From the NCBI GenBank assembly GCA_017308475.1, contig JAFKEU010000010.1:1-64000 (forward strand): a stretch of DNA of 64,000 nucleotides. Direction: 5' to 3'. This document shows positions 17,591 through 26,041 of this stretch, one piece after another. The notes beneath the pieces are model-generated. The model saw nothing but the letters and a program-made list of their open reading frames with translations. It ran no database searches and had not been told where the DNA came from. The stretch comes from Alphaproteobacteria bacterium. Lineage in GTDB: Bacteria; Pseudomonadota; Alphaproteobacteria; Micropepsales; Micropepsaceae. The position numbers were made by a program, and so were the translations under genes. Each line of letters opens with the position of its first letter. Position 1 is the stretch's first letter.

Positions 17591-18922
17591 GACGGGTTTT
17601 TCCTTTTCTTCTTCCGCATCTTCCACGTCGTCGGCGCCGATGTCGGTCTTGTAGGTCTCCGGCCCGCACCACACCGAGAAGGCCGTGATCAGCGACAGGA
17701 AGATGGCGTAACAGGCCACGCCCCAGGGCGCGCCCGCCATCAGGCTGACCAGCACCGCGGCGATGAAGGGCGACGGCCCGCCGGCGATGATGGAGCCCAG
17801 CTCGCGCGCGAAGGCAAAGCCCGAATAGCGCAACCGCGGACCGAAAAGTTCGGCGAAATAGACCGCCTGGGGCCCGAACATCGCGCCCGAGCCGATGCCC
17901 ATCTCGATGATGAATGCCAGGTAGATCAGCGCAGGATCGCGCGTACCCACCAGCAGGAAGAAAGGAAACGCCACCGCCGCCGAGAACAGCGCGCCAAAGA
18001 TATAGACCGGCCGCCTGCCAACGCGGTCCGACAGCCACGCAAAGAACACCAGCCCGCAGACCAGCGCGATATTGCCCAGGATCACGCCCGTGATGGCCAC
18101 GCCGCGCGACATGCCCAGATTGTTGATGACATAGCTGAGGCCGAAAACGGGATAGAGATAGCCCAGCGCGTTCTCGGCCAGGCGCGCCCCCACCACCACG
18201 AAGAAATTGCGGGGGGACCGGCGCACCGCCTCGAAGGCCGGCAGCTTCAGCGGCTTCTTCTTCCGGCGCGCCTCGGTGAAGACTGGCGTCTCGCTGACTT
18301 TGGCGCGGATATAGATGCCCAGGCCCAAAAGCAGGATCGACACCAGGAAAGGTACGCGCCAGCCCCAGGTGAGCAGGTGATCGCCGCTGTAAGTGGTCAC
18401 CAGCCAGAAGACGCTGGCTGCCAGCGCATTGCCGGCGGTGGTGCCCATGGGCGCGAAGGCACCATAGAGCCCCCGCTGGCCGGGTGGGGCGAATTCCACG
18501 CTCATCACCACGGCCCCGCCATATTCGGCGCCCGCGCCGAAACCCTGCAGCAGGCGCAGCCCCAGCAGCATCAGCGGCGCCCAGATGCCCACCTGGTCAT
18601 AGGTGGGCAAGAGCCCGATGGCGAAGGTGGAGCCCCCCACCAGCAGCAGGGTGGCCACCAGCATGGGCTTTCGGCCCCAGCGGTCGCCGAAGTGCCCGAA
18701 GAACAGCCCGCCGAACGGCCGCGCCAGGAAGCCCACCGCAAAGGTGGCGAAGGAGGCCATGGTGCCGATGGTGGCGTCGTATTTGGGAAAAAAGAGCGGG
18801 CCGAACACCAGCGCCGAGGCCGCGCCATAGATGAAGAAGTCGTACCACTCCAGCGCCGAGCCCACCGCTGCGGCCATCAGCACATGGCGCAAGGTTGAAG
18901 GCGATCCAGCCTTGGGCGGCAT
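17561..18922 (-). CDS. MFS transporter, metabolite:proton symporter (MHS) type
   Basis: A 453-residue inner-membrane transporter with about 12 hydrophobic helices. The start is the ATG at 18922, seven bases after GGGAGG, rather than the ATG 15 bases earlier. The first helix has GSALEWYDFFIYG and the first loop GHFGDRWGRKP, the signatures of the MHS group that imports shikimate, citrate, proline/betaine or alpha-ketoglutarate. The TM4-5 region (GFGAGAEYGGAVV) also matches. It sits between the isomerase and the PhyH dioxygenase, so import of a small carboxylate or sugar acid linked to these enzymes is likely. The C-terminus carries an acidic DDVEDAEEEKEK tail. Confidence 0.9.
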   Translation of the reverse strand: MPPKAGSPSTLRHVLMAAAVGSALEWYDFFIYGAASALVFGPLFFPKYDATIGTMASFATFAVGFLARPFGGLFFGHFGDRWGRKPMLVATLLLVGGSTFAIGLLPTYDQVGIWAPLMLLGLRLLQGFGAGAEYGGAVVMSVEFAPPGQRGLYGAFAPMGTTAGNALAASVFWLVTTYSGDHLLTWGWRVPFLVSILLLGLGIYIRAKVSETPVFTEARRKKKPLKLPAFEAVRRSPRNFFVVVGARLAENALGYLYPVFGLSYVINNLGMSRGVAITGVILGNIALVCGLVFFAWLSDRVGRRPVYIFGALFSAAVAFPFFLLVGTRDPALIYLAFIIEMGIGSGAMFGPQAVYFAELFGPRLRYSGFAFARELGSIIAGGPSPFIAAVLVSLMAGAPWGVACYAIFLSLITAFSVWCGPETYKTDIGADDVEDAEEEKEKPVSALLLNPSP

Positions 18923-18970
18923 TTGGCGTCCTCCCATGTCGCGGCACTTGGCGCGCCGTCCTTGTTGTCG

Positions 18971-19864
18971 TCAGACCGGCTCGGCCTTGCGATCGTTCTG
19001 GCGGACGAAATAGCGGTTCGCCAGCGTGGTCTGGTTCTCGTAGATCGAGCCCTGGTTCGGCGCGGGCGGCAGCGGCATGCGCACCGGCGCCGGCACGATG
19101 CGCGGCTGGATGGTGGGCTTGCCCGACACCAGGTTGCGGTTGAAGTGCGCCCAGTCCTTGATCCCCATCAGCGGGAAAGCGTCGGCGGCGGCGAATTCAT
19201 AAAGCAAAAGCCGGCGCGGGCGGTCGGAGACATTCTGCGCCGAGCCATGGACCGCGCGCACATGATGAAAGCTCATCGAGCCCGCCTTGCCCATCAGCGG
19301 CACGGCACTTTCGAAATCCACCTCGTGGCGCGTCGGGTCCATGGCGCCGCAGAAATAGCCGTCGGGCGAATGATGGTTCCAGGTCGGACCCTTGTGGCTG
19401 CCCGGCACGACCATGAGCGGGCCGTTCTCCAGAAAGGCATCGTCCAGCAGCACGCCCACCGCCAGCATGTCGTCATTGGTCTGGGGGTAGAAGCCCCAGT
19501 CCTGGTGCCATTCCACGGGCGAGCCGTGATAGGGCTCCTTCAAATTGATCTTGGAGGTCTGAAGCCGCACGCCCGACGGTCCCAGCAGCTTTTCCAGGAT
19601 TTCCACCATCGGGCGGTGGTTTGCGATTTCCCAGAAGACCGGCGTATGGGTGTCAGGCTGCTTGATGCGGCGCACCTTCGGGTTGGCGGCGGTGTGGCCC
19701 GGTTCCAGGTCGTAGACTGCAGTGTGTTCGGTAACCGAGGCGGCGTTGGCCACCAGTTCATCCAGCGCGGCGCGCGCCCGCGCCAAGAGATCGGCGTCCA
19801 GCACATCGGGAACCACCAGGTACCCGTTCTGGCGGTAGAAGGCGACATCCTGCTCGGTGATCAT
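18971..19864 (-). CDS. Phytanoyl-CoA dioxygenase (PhyH) family protein
   Basis: A 297-residue Fe(II)/2-oxoglutarate dioxygenase. The iron ligands are visible: H120 and D122 in EWHQDWGFYPQT and the distal H206 in AVHGSAQNVS, with R218 (or R217) in DRPRRLL positioned for 2-oxoglutarate. The cytosolic double-stranded beta-helix runs from about 100 to 225. Bacterial PhyH proteins hydroxylate many small molecules, so the substrate is open. It lies 48 bases upstream of the MHS transporter on the same strand and is probably co-transcribed with it, suggesting it acts on the imported compound. Confidence 0.9.
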   Translation of the reverse strand: MITEQDVAFYRQNGYLVVPDVLDADLLARARAALDELVANAASVTEHTAVYDLEPGHTAANPKVRRIKQPDTHTPVFWEIANHRPMVEILEKLLGPSGVRLQTSKINLKEPYHGSPVEWHQDWGFYPQTNDDMLAVGVLLDDAFLENGPLMVVPGSHKGPTWNHHSPDGYFCGAMDPTRHEVDFESAVPLMGKAGSMSFHHVRAVHGSAQNVSDRPRRLLLYEFAAADAFPLMGIKDWAHFNRNLVSGKPTIQPRIVPAPVRMPLPPAPNQGSIYENQTTLANRYFVRQNDRKAEPV

Positions 19865-20188
19865 GGTGCGCGTCCTTGTTTCCCGGATGCTAAGGCGGGC
19901 TGAACACCAGCGTCAATGCGCGCATAGCGCGTGGACAGGCGGTGGACAGCCGCATGCACGCCCATTGCTCGCAAGTGCGAGAAAGCCCGATGACATAGGC
20001 TTCAGACGAACCTTCGTTTTTTCACTTTTCGCCCCTCCCCTCCCCAAGCCGCTGGACAAGGGCGTAGACAGGAACGGCGCGAACCGGTCACAGGCTGGCA
20101 TGGTCCGGCGTGGACAGGAAGTGCCTCGGAAAGTGCCCGGGGCGACGGACGTGCTATGGTAGCGCCAACAAAAAGCCGGGGGAATTCC
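19865..20188. other. Divergent intergenic region, no gene seen
   Basis: These 324 bases separate the divergent PhyH and esterase genes and must hold both promoters. I see no conserved box, RNA or convincing small gene. A T-run at 20012-20017 follows only a four-base stem and is not called as a terminator. Confidence 0.4.
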
Positions 20189-21433
20189 ATGAAGAACCGC
20201 ATCATTCGTGGCGCGATCGCCGCCGCGCTCGTTTCCGCGGCACCCGCGCTGGCCCAGGTGCCGCCGGGCGTCAGGCTGGATGCCACTGGCCATCCCGGCC
20301 CCAATGTCGCGCCGGAGGAATACAGCCGCCCGCGCCGCACCATCTCGCCCGTCATCCATCCCGACCGCAGCGTGACACTGAAGGTGAACGCCCCGCTGGC
20401 GAGCGAAGTGCGGGTCACCGGCCACATCATCGGCATGAACGCGCACTGGCTGTCGGCGCCGCGCAAGTCGATCCCCATGTCGAAAGGCGCGGACGGCATC
20501 TGGAGCGTGACGCTGGGACCACTGAAGCCGGACATCTACGACTATGGCTATCTGGTCGATGGCTATCCGGCGGGCGATATCGGCAACCGGTTGAACTATG
20601 TGGAAGTGCCGGGCGACGGACCTGCCTATTACGACGCCCGGGACGTGCCGCATGGCGAAGTGCATCTGGTGATCTACAATTCGAAGGCGACGGATTCGGT
20701 GCGCTATCTGCGTGTCTATACCCCGCCGGGTTACGAGGCGGGGACCACGCGCTATCCGGTGCTGTATCTGCAGCATGGCGGCAATTGCTGTGAATCGAGC
20801 TGGATGGAACAGGCGCGCGCCAACATCATCATGGACAACCTGATCGCCGCGAAGAAAGCGCGGCCGATGATCATCGTGATGGCGCTGGGCGCCCGTTCCG
20901 GTCCCAGCGAGGGAATCGGGCCGGTGCCGTCGCAGATGGAGGGCGCCAAGTCCTTGGGCAAGGGCCAGACCAATTACGATCCGGGCAACCGCTTCGAGGT
21001 CGATCTTCTGACCGGCATCATTCCCTTCATCGATCACAAGTTCCGCACCATCGCCGACGCCGACCATCGCGCGCTGTCGGGCCTTTCCCAGGGCGGCATC
21101 CAGACTGTGACCATCGGGCTTCGCCACAGCGACGTGTTCCACTGGCTGGTGCCGATGAGTGCGGGCGCCGAAAGCGCCGGCGACGACCAGTTCATGGCCA
21201 TCAGTGCGGACGTGTTCGCCAACGTCGCGCCGCTGAAACAGAATCTGAAGCTGCTGCATTTCGTGGTGGGCGACCAGGACGTTCTGCATGAGGCCGACAA
21301 GCGCCTGGCCGACCGGCTGGCGTCGCTGGGCGTGAAGCTGACCTTCACCACCGAGCCGGGCATGCACGAATACAAGGTGTGGCGGAAGGGTTTATGGGAC
21401 GTGGCGCCCGAGCTGTTCCGGGGGGTGAAGTAG
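20189..21433 (+). CDS. Secreted alpha/beta-hydrolase esterase with N-terminal E-set domain
   Basis: A 414-residue protein starting at the ATG at 20189, preceded by GGGGGAA; earlier in-frame starts lack this. A signal peptide (residues 1-23, ending PALAQ) is followed by a CBM48/E-set like domain (about 55-150, VTLKVNAPLASEVRVTG, IYDYGYLVDG) and an esterase D/feruloyl-esterase type hydrolase (about 160-410). The nucleophile is S300 in GLSQGG and a C-terminal MHEYKVW supplies the catalytic His. This architecture occurs in xylan and feruloyl or acetyl esterases of plant polysaccharide breakdown, fitting the sugar-catabolic surroundings. Confidence 0.88.
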   Translation: MKNRIIRGAIAAALVSAAPALAQVPPGVRLDATGHPGPNVAPEEYSRPRRTISPVIHPDRSVTLKVNAPLASEVRVTGHIIGMNAHWLSAPRKSIPMSKGADGIWSVTLGPLKPDIYDYGYLVDGYPAGDIGNRLNYVEVPGDGPAYYDARDVPHGEVHLVIYNSKATDSVRYLRVYTPPGYEAGTTRYPVLYLQHGGNCCESSWMEQARANIIMDNLIAAKKARPMIIVMALGARSGPSEGIGPVPSQMEGAKSLGKGQTNYDPGNRFEVDLLTGIIPFIDHKFRTIADADHRALSGLSQGGIQTVTIGLRHSDVFHWLVPMSAGAESAGDDQFMAISADVFANVAPLKQNLKLLHFVVGDQDVLHEADKRLADRLASLGVKLTFTTEPGMHEYKVWRKGLWDVAPELFRGVK

Positions 21434-21460
21434 GCTGTAGCGACATTCGTCGCACATCTC

Positions 21461-21477
21461 CTCTCCCTCAAGGAGAG
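21461..21477. repeat. Short hairpin after the esterase gene
   Basis: CTCTCC (21461-21466) pairs with GGAGAG (21472-21477) across a five-base loop, 27 bases after the esterase stop and between convergent genes. No T-tract follows on either strand apart from AAATTT at 21481-21486, so it may be an intergenic palindrome rather than a terminator. Confidence 0.4.
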
Positions 21478-21523
21478 AGGGAAATTTATCGATTGGTCGT
21501 AAACCCGGCTTACGGGCGGCGCG

Positions 21524-22063
21524 TTACGGGCGGAAGGTAAAGAGCAGGTTCTGCTGCTGGCTGTTGCCGGCGAAGGAAAGGGGATTGCTGCCAGCCTCGG
21601 CGCGGGCGCGGGCGGGCGTCTCCGCGGCGATCAGGGTGACGTCGATCACCAGGGCCTGGCCCGGCGGCACCTCGCCCGCCCCCTTGGTGCCGAAGGCCAG
21701 GTTCGCCGGCACCACCAGCCGCCAGCGGTCGCCTTCATGCATCATCGACAGGGCCTCGCTCAGCCCCGCGATGCCCGAACTGATGGCAAGCGTGACCGGC
21801 AGCCCCGGTGACGTGCCGTCCACGGTGGTGCCGTCGATCAGCCTGCCGGTGTAGGCGATCCTGGCATAGTCGGACGGCATGGCGCGGCGGCCCACCCCGC
21901 TGTGCAGGATGCTGTATTGCAGCCCGTCGGGGCGCACCACGACGCCCGGCGCTTTGGCATTGGCCGCCAGGAATGCGGCAATCGCAGCGGGCGTGGGCGC
22001 CTCCGCCATGGCGGGCGAGGCCAGCGCGCAAAATGTCAGCAGGGCAAAAGGCGCAATCCTCAT
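21524..22063 (-). CDS. FKBP-type peptidyl-prolyl isomerase, exported
   Basis: A 179-residue protein with a signal peptide (MRIAPFALLTFCALASPAMAEA) and one FKBP domain (about 50-150): DYARIAYTGRLIDGTTVDGT, the MMHEGDRWRLVVPANLAFG core and a PGQALVIDVTLI end. The family catalyses cis-trans isomerisation of prolyl bonds and helps fold exported proteins. The usual YG of the A-Y-G motif is replaced by FG (NLAFGTKG). It stands alone on the minus strand between the esterase and the cupin gene; its periplasmic location would allow it to serve the many secreted enzymes here. Confidence 0.9.
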   Translation of the reverse strand: MRIAPFALLTFCALASPAMAEAPTPAAIAAFLAANAKAPGVVVRPDGLQYSILHSGVGRRAMPSDYARIAYTGRLIDGTTVDGTSPGLPVTLAISSGIAGLSEALSMMHEGDRWRLVVPANLAFGTKGAGEVPPGQALVIDVTLIAAETPARARAEAGSNPLSFAGNSQQQNLLFTFRP

Positions 22064-22164
22064 GCCCGTTCCCTAACCCGGAAATAGGGGCGCAATGATG
22101 ACGGGGATGCCGGCTGGCCTGCCTCCGCCATCCCCATTAGGGTCGCCGCAAAAGGGAGGCGCGC

Positions 22165-22521
22165 ATGTCCGGACTGCAGATATTCGACTCCAATTCGATG
22201 CCGTGGGAGGAGCGCTTCATCCCGGAGCTGGGCAAGGCGCTGTTCGCCAAGCGCTTCCTGGAAGACGGCGAGACCGGCGTCACCGTCAGGCTGGTGCGCT
22301 ATCCGGCCGGCTTCACCAACACCTGGCACACCCATCCATGCGCGCACGGCATGTTCGTGCTGGAGGGGACGCTTGTCACCCATGAAGGATCGTTCGGGCC
22401 GGGCAATTTCATCTGGTTTCCCGAAGGCATGTTGATGCAGCACGGCGCGACGCAGGAGGCCGACGTGACGGTGCTGTTCATCACCAACAAGAGGTTCGAG
22501 ATTCATTACAGGCAGGCGTGA
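22165..22521 (+). CDS. Small single-domain cupin protein
   Basis: A 118-residue cytoplasmic cupin. The metal-ligand pattern is complete: NTWHTHPCAHGMFVLEGTL supplies two His and spacing to the strand ending in GLU-Gly, and HGATQEADVTVLFI supplies the second motif His. The ATG at 22165 follows GGAGG (AAAGGGAGGCGC). Monomeric cupins of this size include isomerases and small sensors; no substrate can be assigned. It is divergent from the FKBP gene and convergent with the GMC oxidoreductase, so it is transcribed alone. Confidence 0.82.
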   Translation: MSGLQIFDSNSMPWEERFIPELGKALFAKRFLEDGETGVTVRLVRYPAGFTNTWHTHPCAHGMFVLEGTLVTHEGSFGPGNFIWFPEGMLMQHGATQEADVTVLFITNKRFEIHYRQA

Positions 22522-22531
22522 GCGGCCGCGC

Positions 22532-22573
22532 CACCCCTCCCCGAAATTGCTCCGCGAATTTCAGGGAGAGGTG
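22532..22573. terminator. Palindrome between convergent genes
   Basis: An imperfect 17-bp inverted repeat (22532-22548 with 22557-22573) closes over GCTCCGCG, between the cupin stop at 22521 and the GMC stop at 22583. Its core, CTCCCC-GAAATT ... AATTTC-AGGGAG, is of the kind dispersed between genes in alphaproteobacteria. It could act as a bidirectional terminator although no long T-run follows. Confidence 0.45.
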
Positions 22574-22582
22574 AAGGATCGA

Positions 22583-24253
22583 TCAGATCGTCACATTCCC
22601 GCTCTTGGCTGCCTTGACCAGATGCTCGGCGGCGCGGAAGGCCAGGGCCGATATGGTCATGGTGGGATGGTTGCGCCCGCCGGTGACCATGGACGAACCA
22701 TCGACGATGAACAGGTTGGGCACGTCATGGGCGCGGTGGTACTTGTTCACCACCGAAGACTTCGGGTCGTTGCCCATCCGGCAGGTGCCGCGGGCATGGG
22801 CGCCGCCGGTGCTGTCGCGCGCCGCATCGGCCCACACGGTATGGGCGCCGGCGGCCTTCAGAACCTCAACCGACTTTTCGATGAAGAAGTTCACGCCCTT
22901 CATGTCGTTCTCGTGGCTCTGGGTGGTGATGCGCATGGCGGGCAGGCCCCAGGCGTCTTTCACATCGGGATCGAGATCGACCGCGTTCGTCGCCAGCGGC
23001 ATCTGGGAGATGAAGTTGGCGATATAGAGCTTGCGGTTGGCCTGCTGAATCAGTGCCTGCTTGTAGCCCGCGCCCCAGCTTGGCGCGCCATGCACGCCGC
23101 CCAGGCCATAGGCGATCGGCATGGTGAAGCCGCGCGCGGTCATGCGCCCGCCGCCATACCAGCCGCGCCCCTTCACGTCATTGGGCACGTAATCCAGGAT
23201 CGCCGCCCCGGTGACGCAGCCCTTGTATTCGTTGAGCGGATCGCTGAAGAGGCCCGATGCGCCGCCGCCATTGCCGGTCATCAGGTACTTGCCGACGATG
23301 CCGCTGGAATTGGCCAGGCCCTGGGGGAAGCGCGCCGACTTGGACAGAAGCAGCAGGCGCGGGGTTTCAGTGCCGTTGGCCGACAACACCACGCATTTGG
23401 CCTTCTGGAAGACCTCGCGGTTGCCGTTCTGCTTTTCGAAATAGACCACGCCGGTGGCCTTGCCCGAGGCGTCGGTGGAGATTTCGCGCACATAGGAATG
23501 GGCGCGGATCTCGCAATTGCCGGTGGCCACGGCATAGGGCAAGAGCGCCACGGCCGACGACGAGCGCGCCTTGACCTGGCAGCCATAGCCCGAGCACATG
23601 CCGCAATTGATGCAGGCGGCGCGGCCGTTCCAGGGCTTGGTGATGATGGCCGCCACATTGGGCACCACTTCCAGGTCGAGCTTTTTTGCCGCCACCTGGA
23701 ACAGCGCGCCGCTGGATTTCAGCGGCAGGGGCTCCATCGGATAGCCCCTGGACATGGGGGCAAGGTTCTTCGATTTGACGTTGGGGCCGGAAATGCCGAT
23801 CTCCCATTCGGCCTGGGTATAGAAAGGCTCGATCTCGTCATAGGTGATCGGCCAATCGGCGATGCCGGTGCCCGCCATGGTGCCGAACAGGCTGGCTTCC
23901 TGGAATTCCCAGGGCAAATGCCGCCAGCTTGATGCGCCATAGGTGACGGTGCCCCCGCCCACCACGCAGCCATAGGAATGATGGCCGGGCACCGCCTTTT
24001 CGCTCGCCGTGCGGCGGAAGGTGTTGGGCTGTTTCGCCGGGTTGGTCATCAGCATGTCTTCCTCGGAGGGGAAGCGGTTGATGAGCTCGTCCTTGTTGTA
24101 GTCCTGCTCGTGGCCATAGGCGCCCCAGGGCCCCTGCTCCATCACCACGACCGAGAAGCCGGCCTGGGCGAGCTGCTTGGCCATCACCGCGCCGCCCGCG
24201 CCCGAGCCGATGACGACGAAATCGACTTCCTCGGAAGGCTGGTATTTTTTCAT
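22583..24253 (-). CDS. GMC family FAD oxidoreductase (glucoside 3-dehydrogenase large-subunit type)
   Basis: A 556-residue flavoprotein beginning at the ATG at 24253, seven bases after AGGGAG. The FAD-binding Rossmann motif is VIGSGAGGAVMAKQLAQAGF, a cysteine cluster follows in CINCGMCSGYGCQVK, and the C-terminal active-site region has AHARGTCRMG and NHPTMTISALAF. The gene starts 11 bases after the stop of a gluconate 2-dehydrogenase subunit-3 gene. This two-subunit composition matches membrane gluconate dehydrogenases and FAD glucoside 3-dehydrogenases, which oxidise C3 of glycosides. With DUF1080 and Gfo/Idh/MocA genes nearby, the second is the likelier reading (inference). Export would rely on the partner's Tat signal, as no signal peptide is seen here. 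Confidence 0.88.
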   Translation of the reverse strand: MKKYQPSEEVDFVVIGSGAGGAVMAKQLAQAGFSVVVMEQGPWGAYGHEQDYNKDELINRFPSEEDMLMTNPAKQPNTFRRTASEKAVPGHHSYGCVVGGGTVTYGASSWRHLPWEFQEASLFGTMAGTGIADWPITYDEIEPFYTQAEWEIGISGPNVKSKNLAPMSRGYPMEPLPLKSSGALFQVAAKKLDLEVVPNVAAIITKPWNGRAACINCGMCSGYGCQVKARSSSAVALLPYAVATGNCEIRAHSYVREISTDASGKATGVVYFEKQNGNREVFQKAKCVVLSANGTETPRLLLLSKSARFPQGLANSSGIVGKYLMTGNGGGASGLFSDPLNEYKGCVTGAAILDYVPNDVKGRGWYGGGRMTARGFTMPIAYGLGGVHGAPSWGAGYKQALIQQANRKLYIANFISQMPLATNAVDLDPDVKDAWGLPAMRITTQSHENDMKGVNFFIEKSVEVLKAAGAHTVWADAARDSTGGAHARGTCRMGNDPKSSVVNKYHRAHDVPNLFIVDGSSMVTGGRNHPTMTISALAFRAAEHLVKAAKSGNVTI

Positions 24254-24264
24254 CTTCGTCTCCC

Positions 24265-24792
24265 TCACGCCTTGTCATAGGCGCCGAACGGGGCGCGGAA
24301 ATTCAGGCTGTCGTCGAAACCGATCTGCTGCCAGCCGACCTTGTGGAAATTGCCGCCATGCTGGGGCGAGGAGAACATGCCCATCACCGTGTGGTCGCGC
24401 ACGGTCTTGAAGAAGGCAGTCTTCTCGATGGAGGTCAGCACCTTGATCTGCTCGTCGGACGGCAGGGATGCAAAGGATTTGCCGTCGCATGCCTGGGCCA
24501 GTTCGCCGAAGCCCTTGGCATAAACCGCCTGCTTGTCGGCGGCGAAAGTCACCAGGGCGAGGTCGATGAAATAGATCACCTGCGCCTCACGGGCGCCGGG
24601 AGTGTCGGTGGTGGGATAGATCTGCGCCGCCATGGCGTCGATCTCGCGTGCCTGGCCGGGCGTGAAATATGTGAAGCCGCCCATCTTCTGCGCCATTTCG
24701 GCGGCGGCGACTTCGGCGGGCCAGTTGGCCGCCAGCCAGGCCGCCGCGCTGGCGCTGAAGGATTTCAGAAGAAAGTCCCGTCTGCTGCTCAT
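24265..24792 (-). CDS. Gluconate 2-dehydrogenase subunit 3 family protein
   Basis: A 175-residue small subunit with a Tat signal (SSRRDFLLKSFSASAAAWLAA). The family pattern is FTPGQAREIDAMAAQIYPTTDTPGA, an acidic helix and HGGNFHKVGWQQIGFD near the C-terminus. These proteins bind to GMC flavoproteins and carry them across the membrane; the large subunit here has no signal of its own. It is the upstream gene of the pair. The NHL-propeller gene upstream ends 24 bases before it, so the three may form one transcript. Confidence 0.92.
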   Translation of the reverse strand: MSSRRDFLLKSFSASAAAWLAANWPAEVAAAEMAQKMGGFTYFTPGQAREIDAMAAQIYPTTDTPGAREAQVIYFIDLALVTFAADKQAVYAKGFGELAQACDGKSFASLPSDEQIKVLTSIEKTAFFKTVRDHTVMGMFSSPQHGGNFHKVGWQQIGFDDSLNFRAPFGAYDKA

Positions 24793-24816
24793 GGCTATGC
24801 CTCCTGTCCGAAGGAT

Positions 24817-25833
24817 TCAGTGTCTGGGGTATCTGGTGATGCCGTGGGGCGCGACATTGACCGCGCCATACATGTTGCCGTCGGCGGCGACCACCACGCC
24901 TTCGCCCGCCGCGTCATCGGGCACGAAGGCATCGGGCATCGCCTTTGAGATGGAGCCGATCCACACGCCCTTCTTCCAGCCGCCGGGATGGGTGGCTTCG
25001 GTGGAATCGGCGTCGATGGCATAGAGCCGGTCGCCGCTGACATAGAAGCCGCTGGGACGGCCGAACTGTTTCCATTCGGCGATGAACTTGCCATCCTGGT
25101 CGAATATCTGGATGCGGGCGTTGGCGCGGTCGGCGACGAACAGACGGCCATGCGCATCCAAGGCCAATGCATGGGGGTTGTTGAACTCGCCGGGGCCGGA
25201 GCCGGCCTTGCCCCACTGTTTGATGAACTTGCCGCTGGGCGAGAATTTCATCACCCGCATGTCCAGGCCCGCCGGCACGGTATTGGGGATGGGGGCATGA
25301 CCGTCGGTGACGAAAATGTCGCCATTGGGTGCGGTGATCACGTCGCTGGGCGACTGAAAATGGGTTTCGTCGTCGCCGCGCCGGCCCGCCGTGCCCAGCC
25401 GCATCAGCACCTTGCCGGCCGGTGACAGCTTGATGACCTGAAGCCCCTTGCTGCCGTCCCTGGAGACGCCGCCATCGGTGACCCAGACATTGCCCTGGGC
25501 GTCGACATGAAGGCCGTGCGGGAAGACGAACAGGCCCGCGCCAATGGCCTTGATTGGCTTTCCGGTCTTGGTGTCGAGTTCGATGATGGGCGCCTTGTCC
25601 GAGCCGTCGCAATTGTTGGCACCGCAGCGGTCAATAGCCCAGATCTCGCCATGCGGCCCGCGCTCGATCCCCGCGGTCGAGCCCCAGGTGCCGTCGCCGG
25701 AGCTTTTGGCCCATTGGTGCTGGGGTGGGCCGTAAGGCTCCTTCAGGCCCGCGTTCGAACCTTGCGCCCACGCTGCGCTGCCGGCGAATGCCACGAACGC
25801 CATCGCCAACCCGATTGCCCGGTCCGTTTTCAC
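24817..25833 (-). CDS. NHL-repeat six-bladed beta-propeller, exported
   Basis: A 338-residue protein. The best start is GTG 25833, preceded by GGGGGAGG, giving a signal peptide (VKTDRAIGLAMAFVAFAGSA, then AWAQ); the GTG at 25881 would put 16 residues ahead of it. The body repeats blades of the kind GxFxxPxGxxxDxxGNVWVTD (for example FVFPHGLHVDAQGNVWVTDG and FNNPHALALDAHGRLFVAD), as in peptidylglycine lyase-like or SMP-30-like propellers. Two Cys (CGANNC) may form a disulphide. Proteins like this often accompany GMC/subunit-3 pairs; role unknown. Confidence 0.85.
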   Translation of the reverse strand: MKTDRAIGLAMAFVAFAGSAAWAQGSNAGLKEPYGPPQHQWAKSSGDGTWGSTAGIERGPHGEIWAIDRCGANNCDGSDKAPIIELDTKTGKPIKAIGAGLFVFPHGLHVDAQGNVWVTDGGVSRDGSKGLQVIKLSPAGKVLMRLGTAGRRGDDETHFQSPSDVITAPNGDIFVTDGHAPIPNTVPAGLDMRVMKFSPSGKFIKQWGKAGSGPGEFNNPHALALDAHGRLFVADRANARIQIFDQDGKFIAEWKQFGRPSGFYVSGDRLYAIDADSTEATHPGGWKKGVWIGSISKAMPDAFVPDDAAGEGVVVAADGNMYGAVNVAPHGITRYPRH

Positions 25834-26041
25834 GTTGAAAAGCCTCCCCCGGCCGTCCCGGTAAAGCCGGGTTGATTGCACGGACGCTAACCCCCGGCCA
25901 TCAAGCCGTCAAAGGCTTAAACGGTTCACGGCGCGGCCGGATTTGTTGCGCTGCAGCGTCGACAAGTTGCCCTAGAGATCGGGGCACAAAAGCGGGCTAT
26001 GGTCCGGCCCGCGAAATTCTCAGTGCGAAAGAACTGGTTCC

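Noticed and set aside
20008..20020. Possible terminator with a T-run
   Set aside because: Stem is only four bases and lies in a promoter region between divergent genes.
19913..21367. Open minus-strand frame of 484 codons over the esterase
   Set aside because: The plus-strand frame has a signal peptide, ribosome-binding site and esterase motifs; the minus frame has none.
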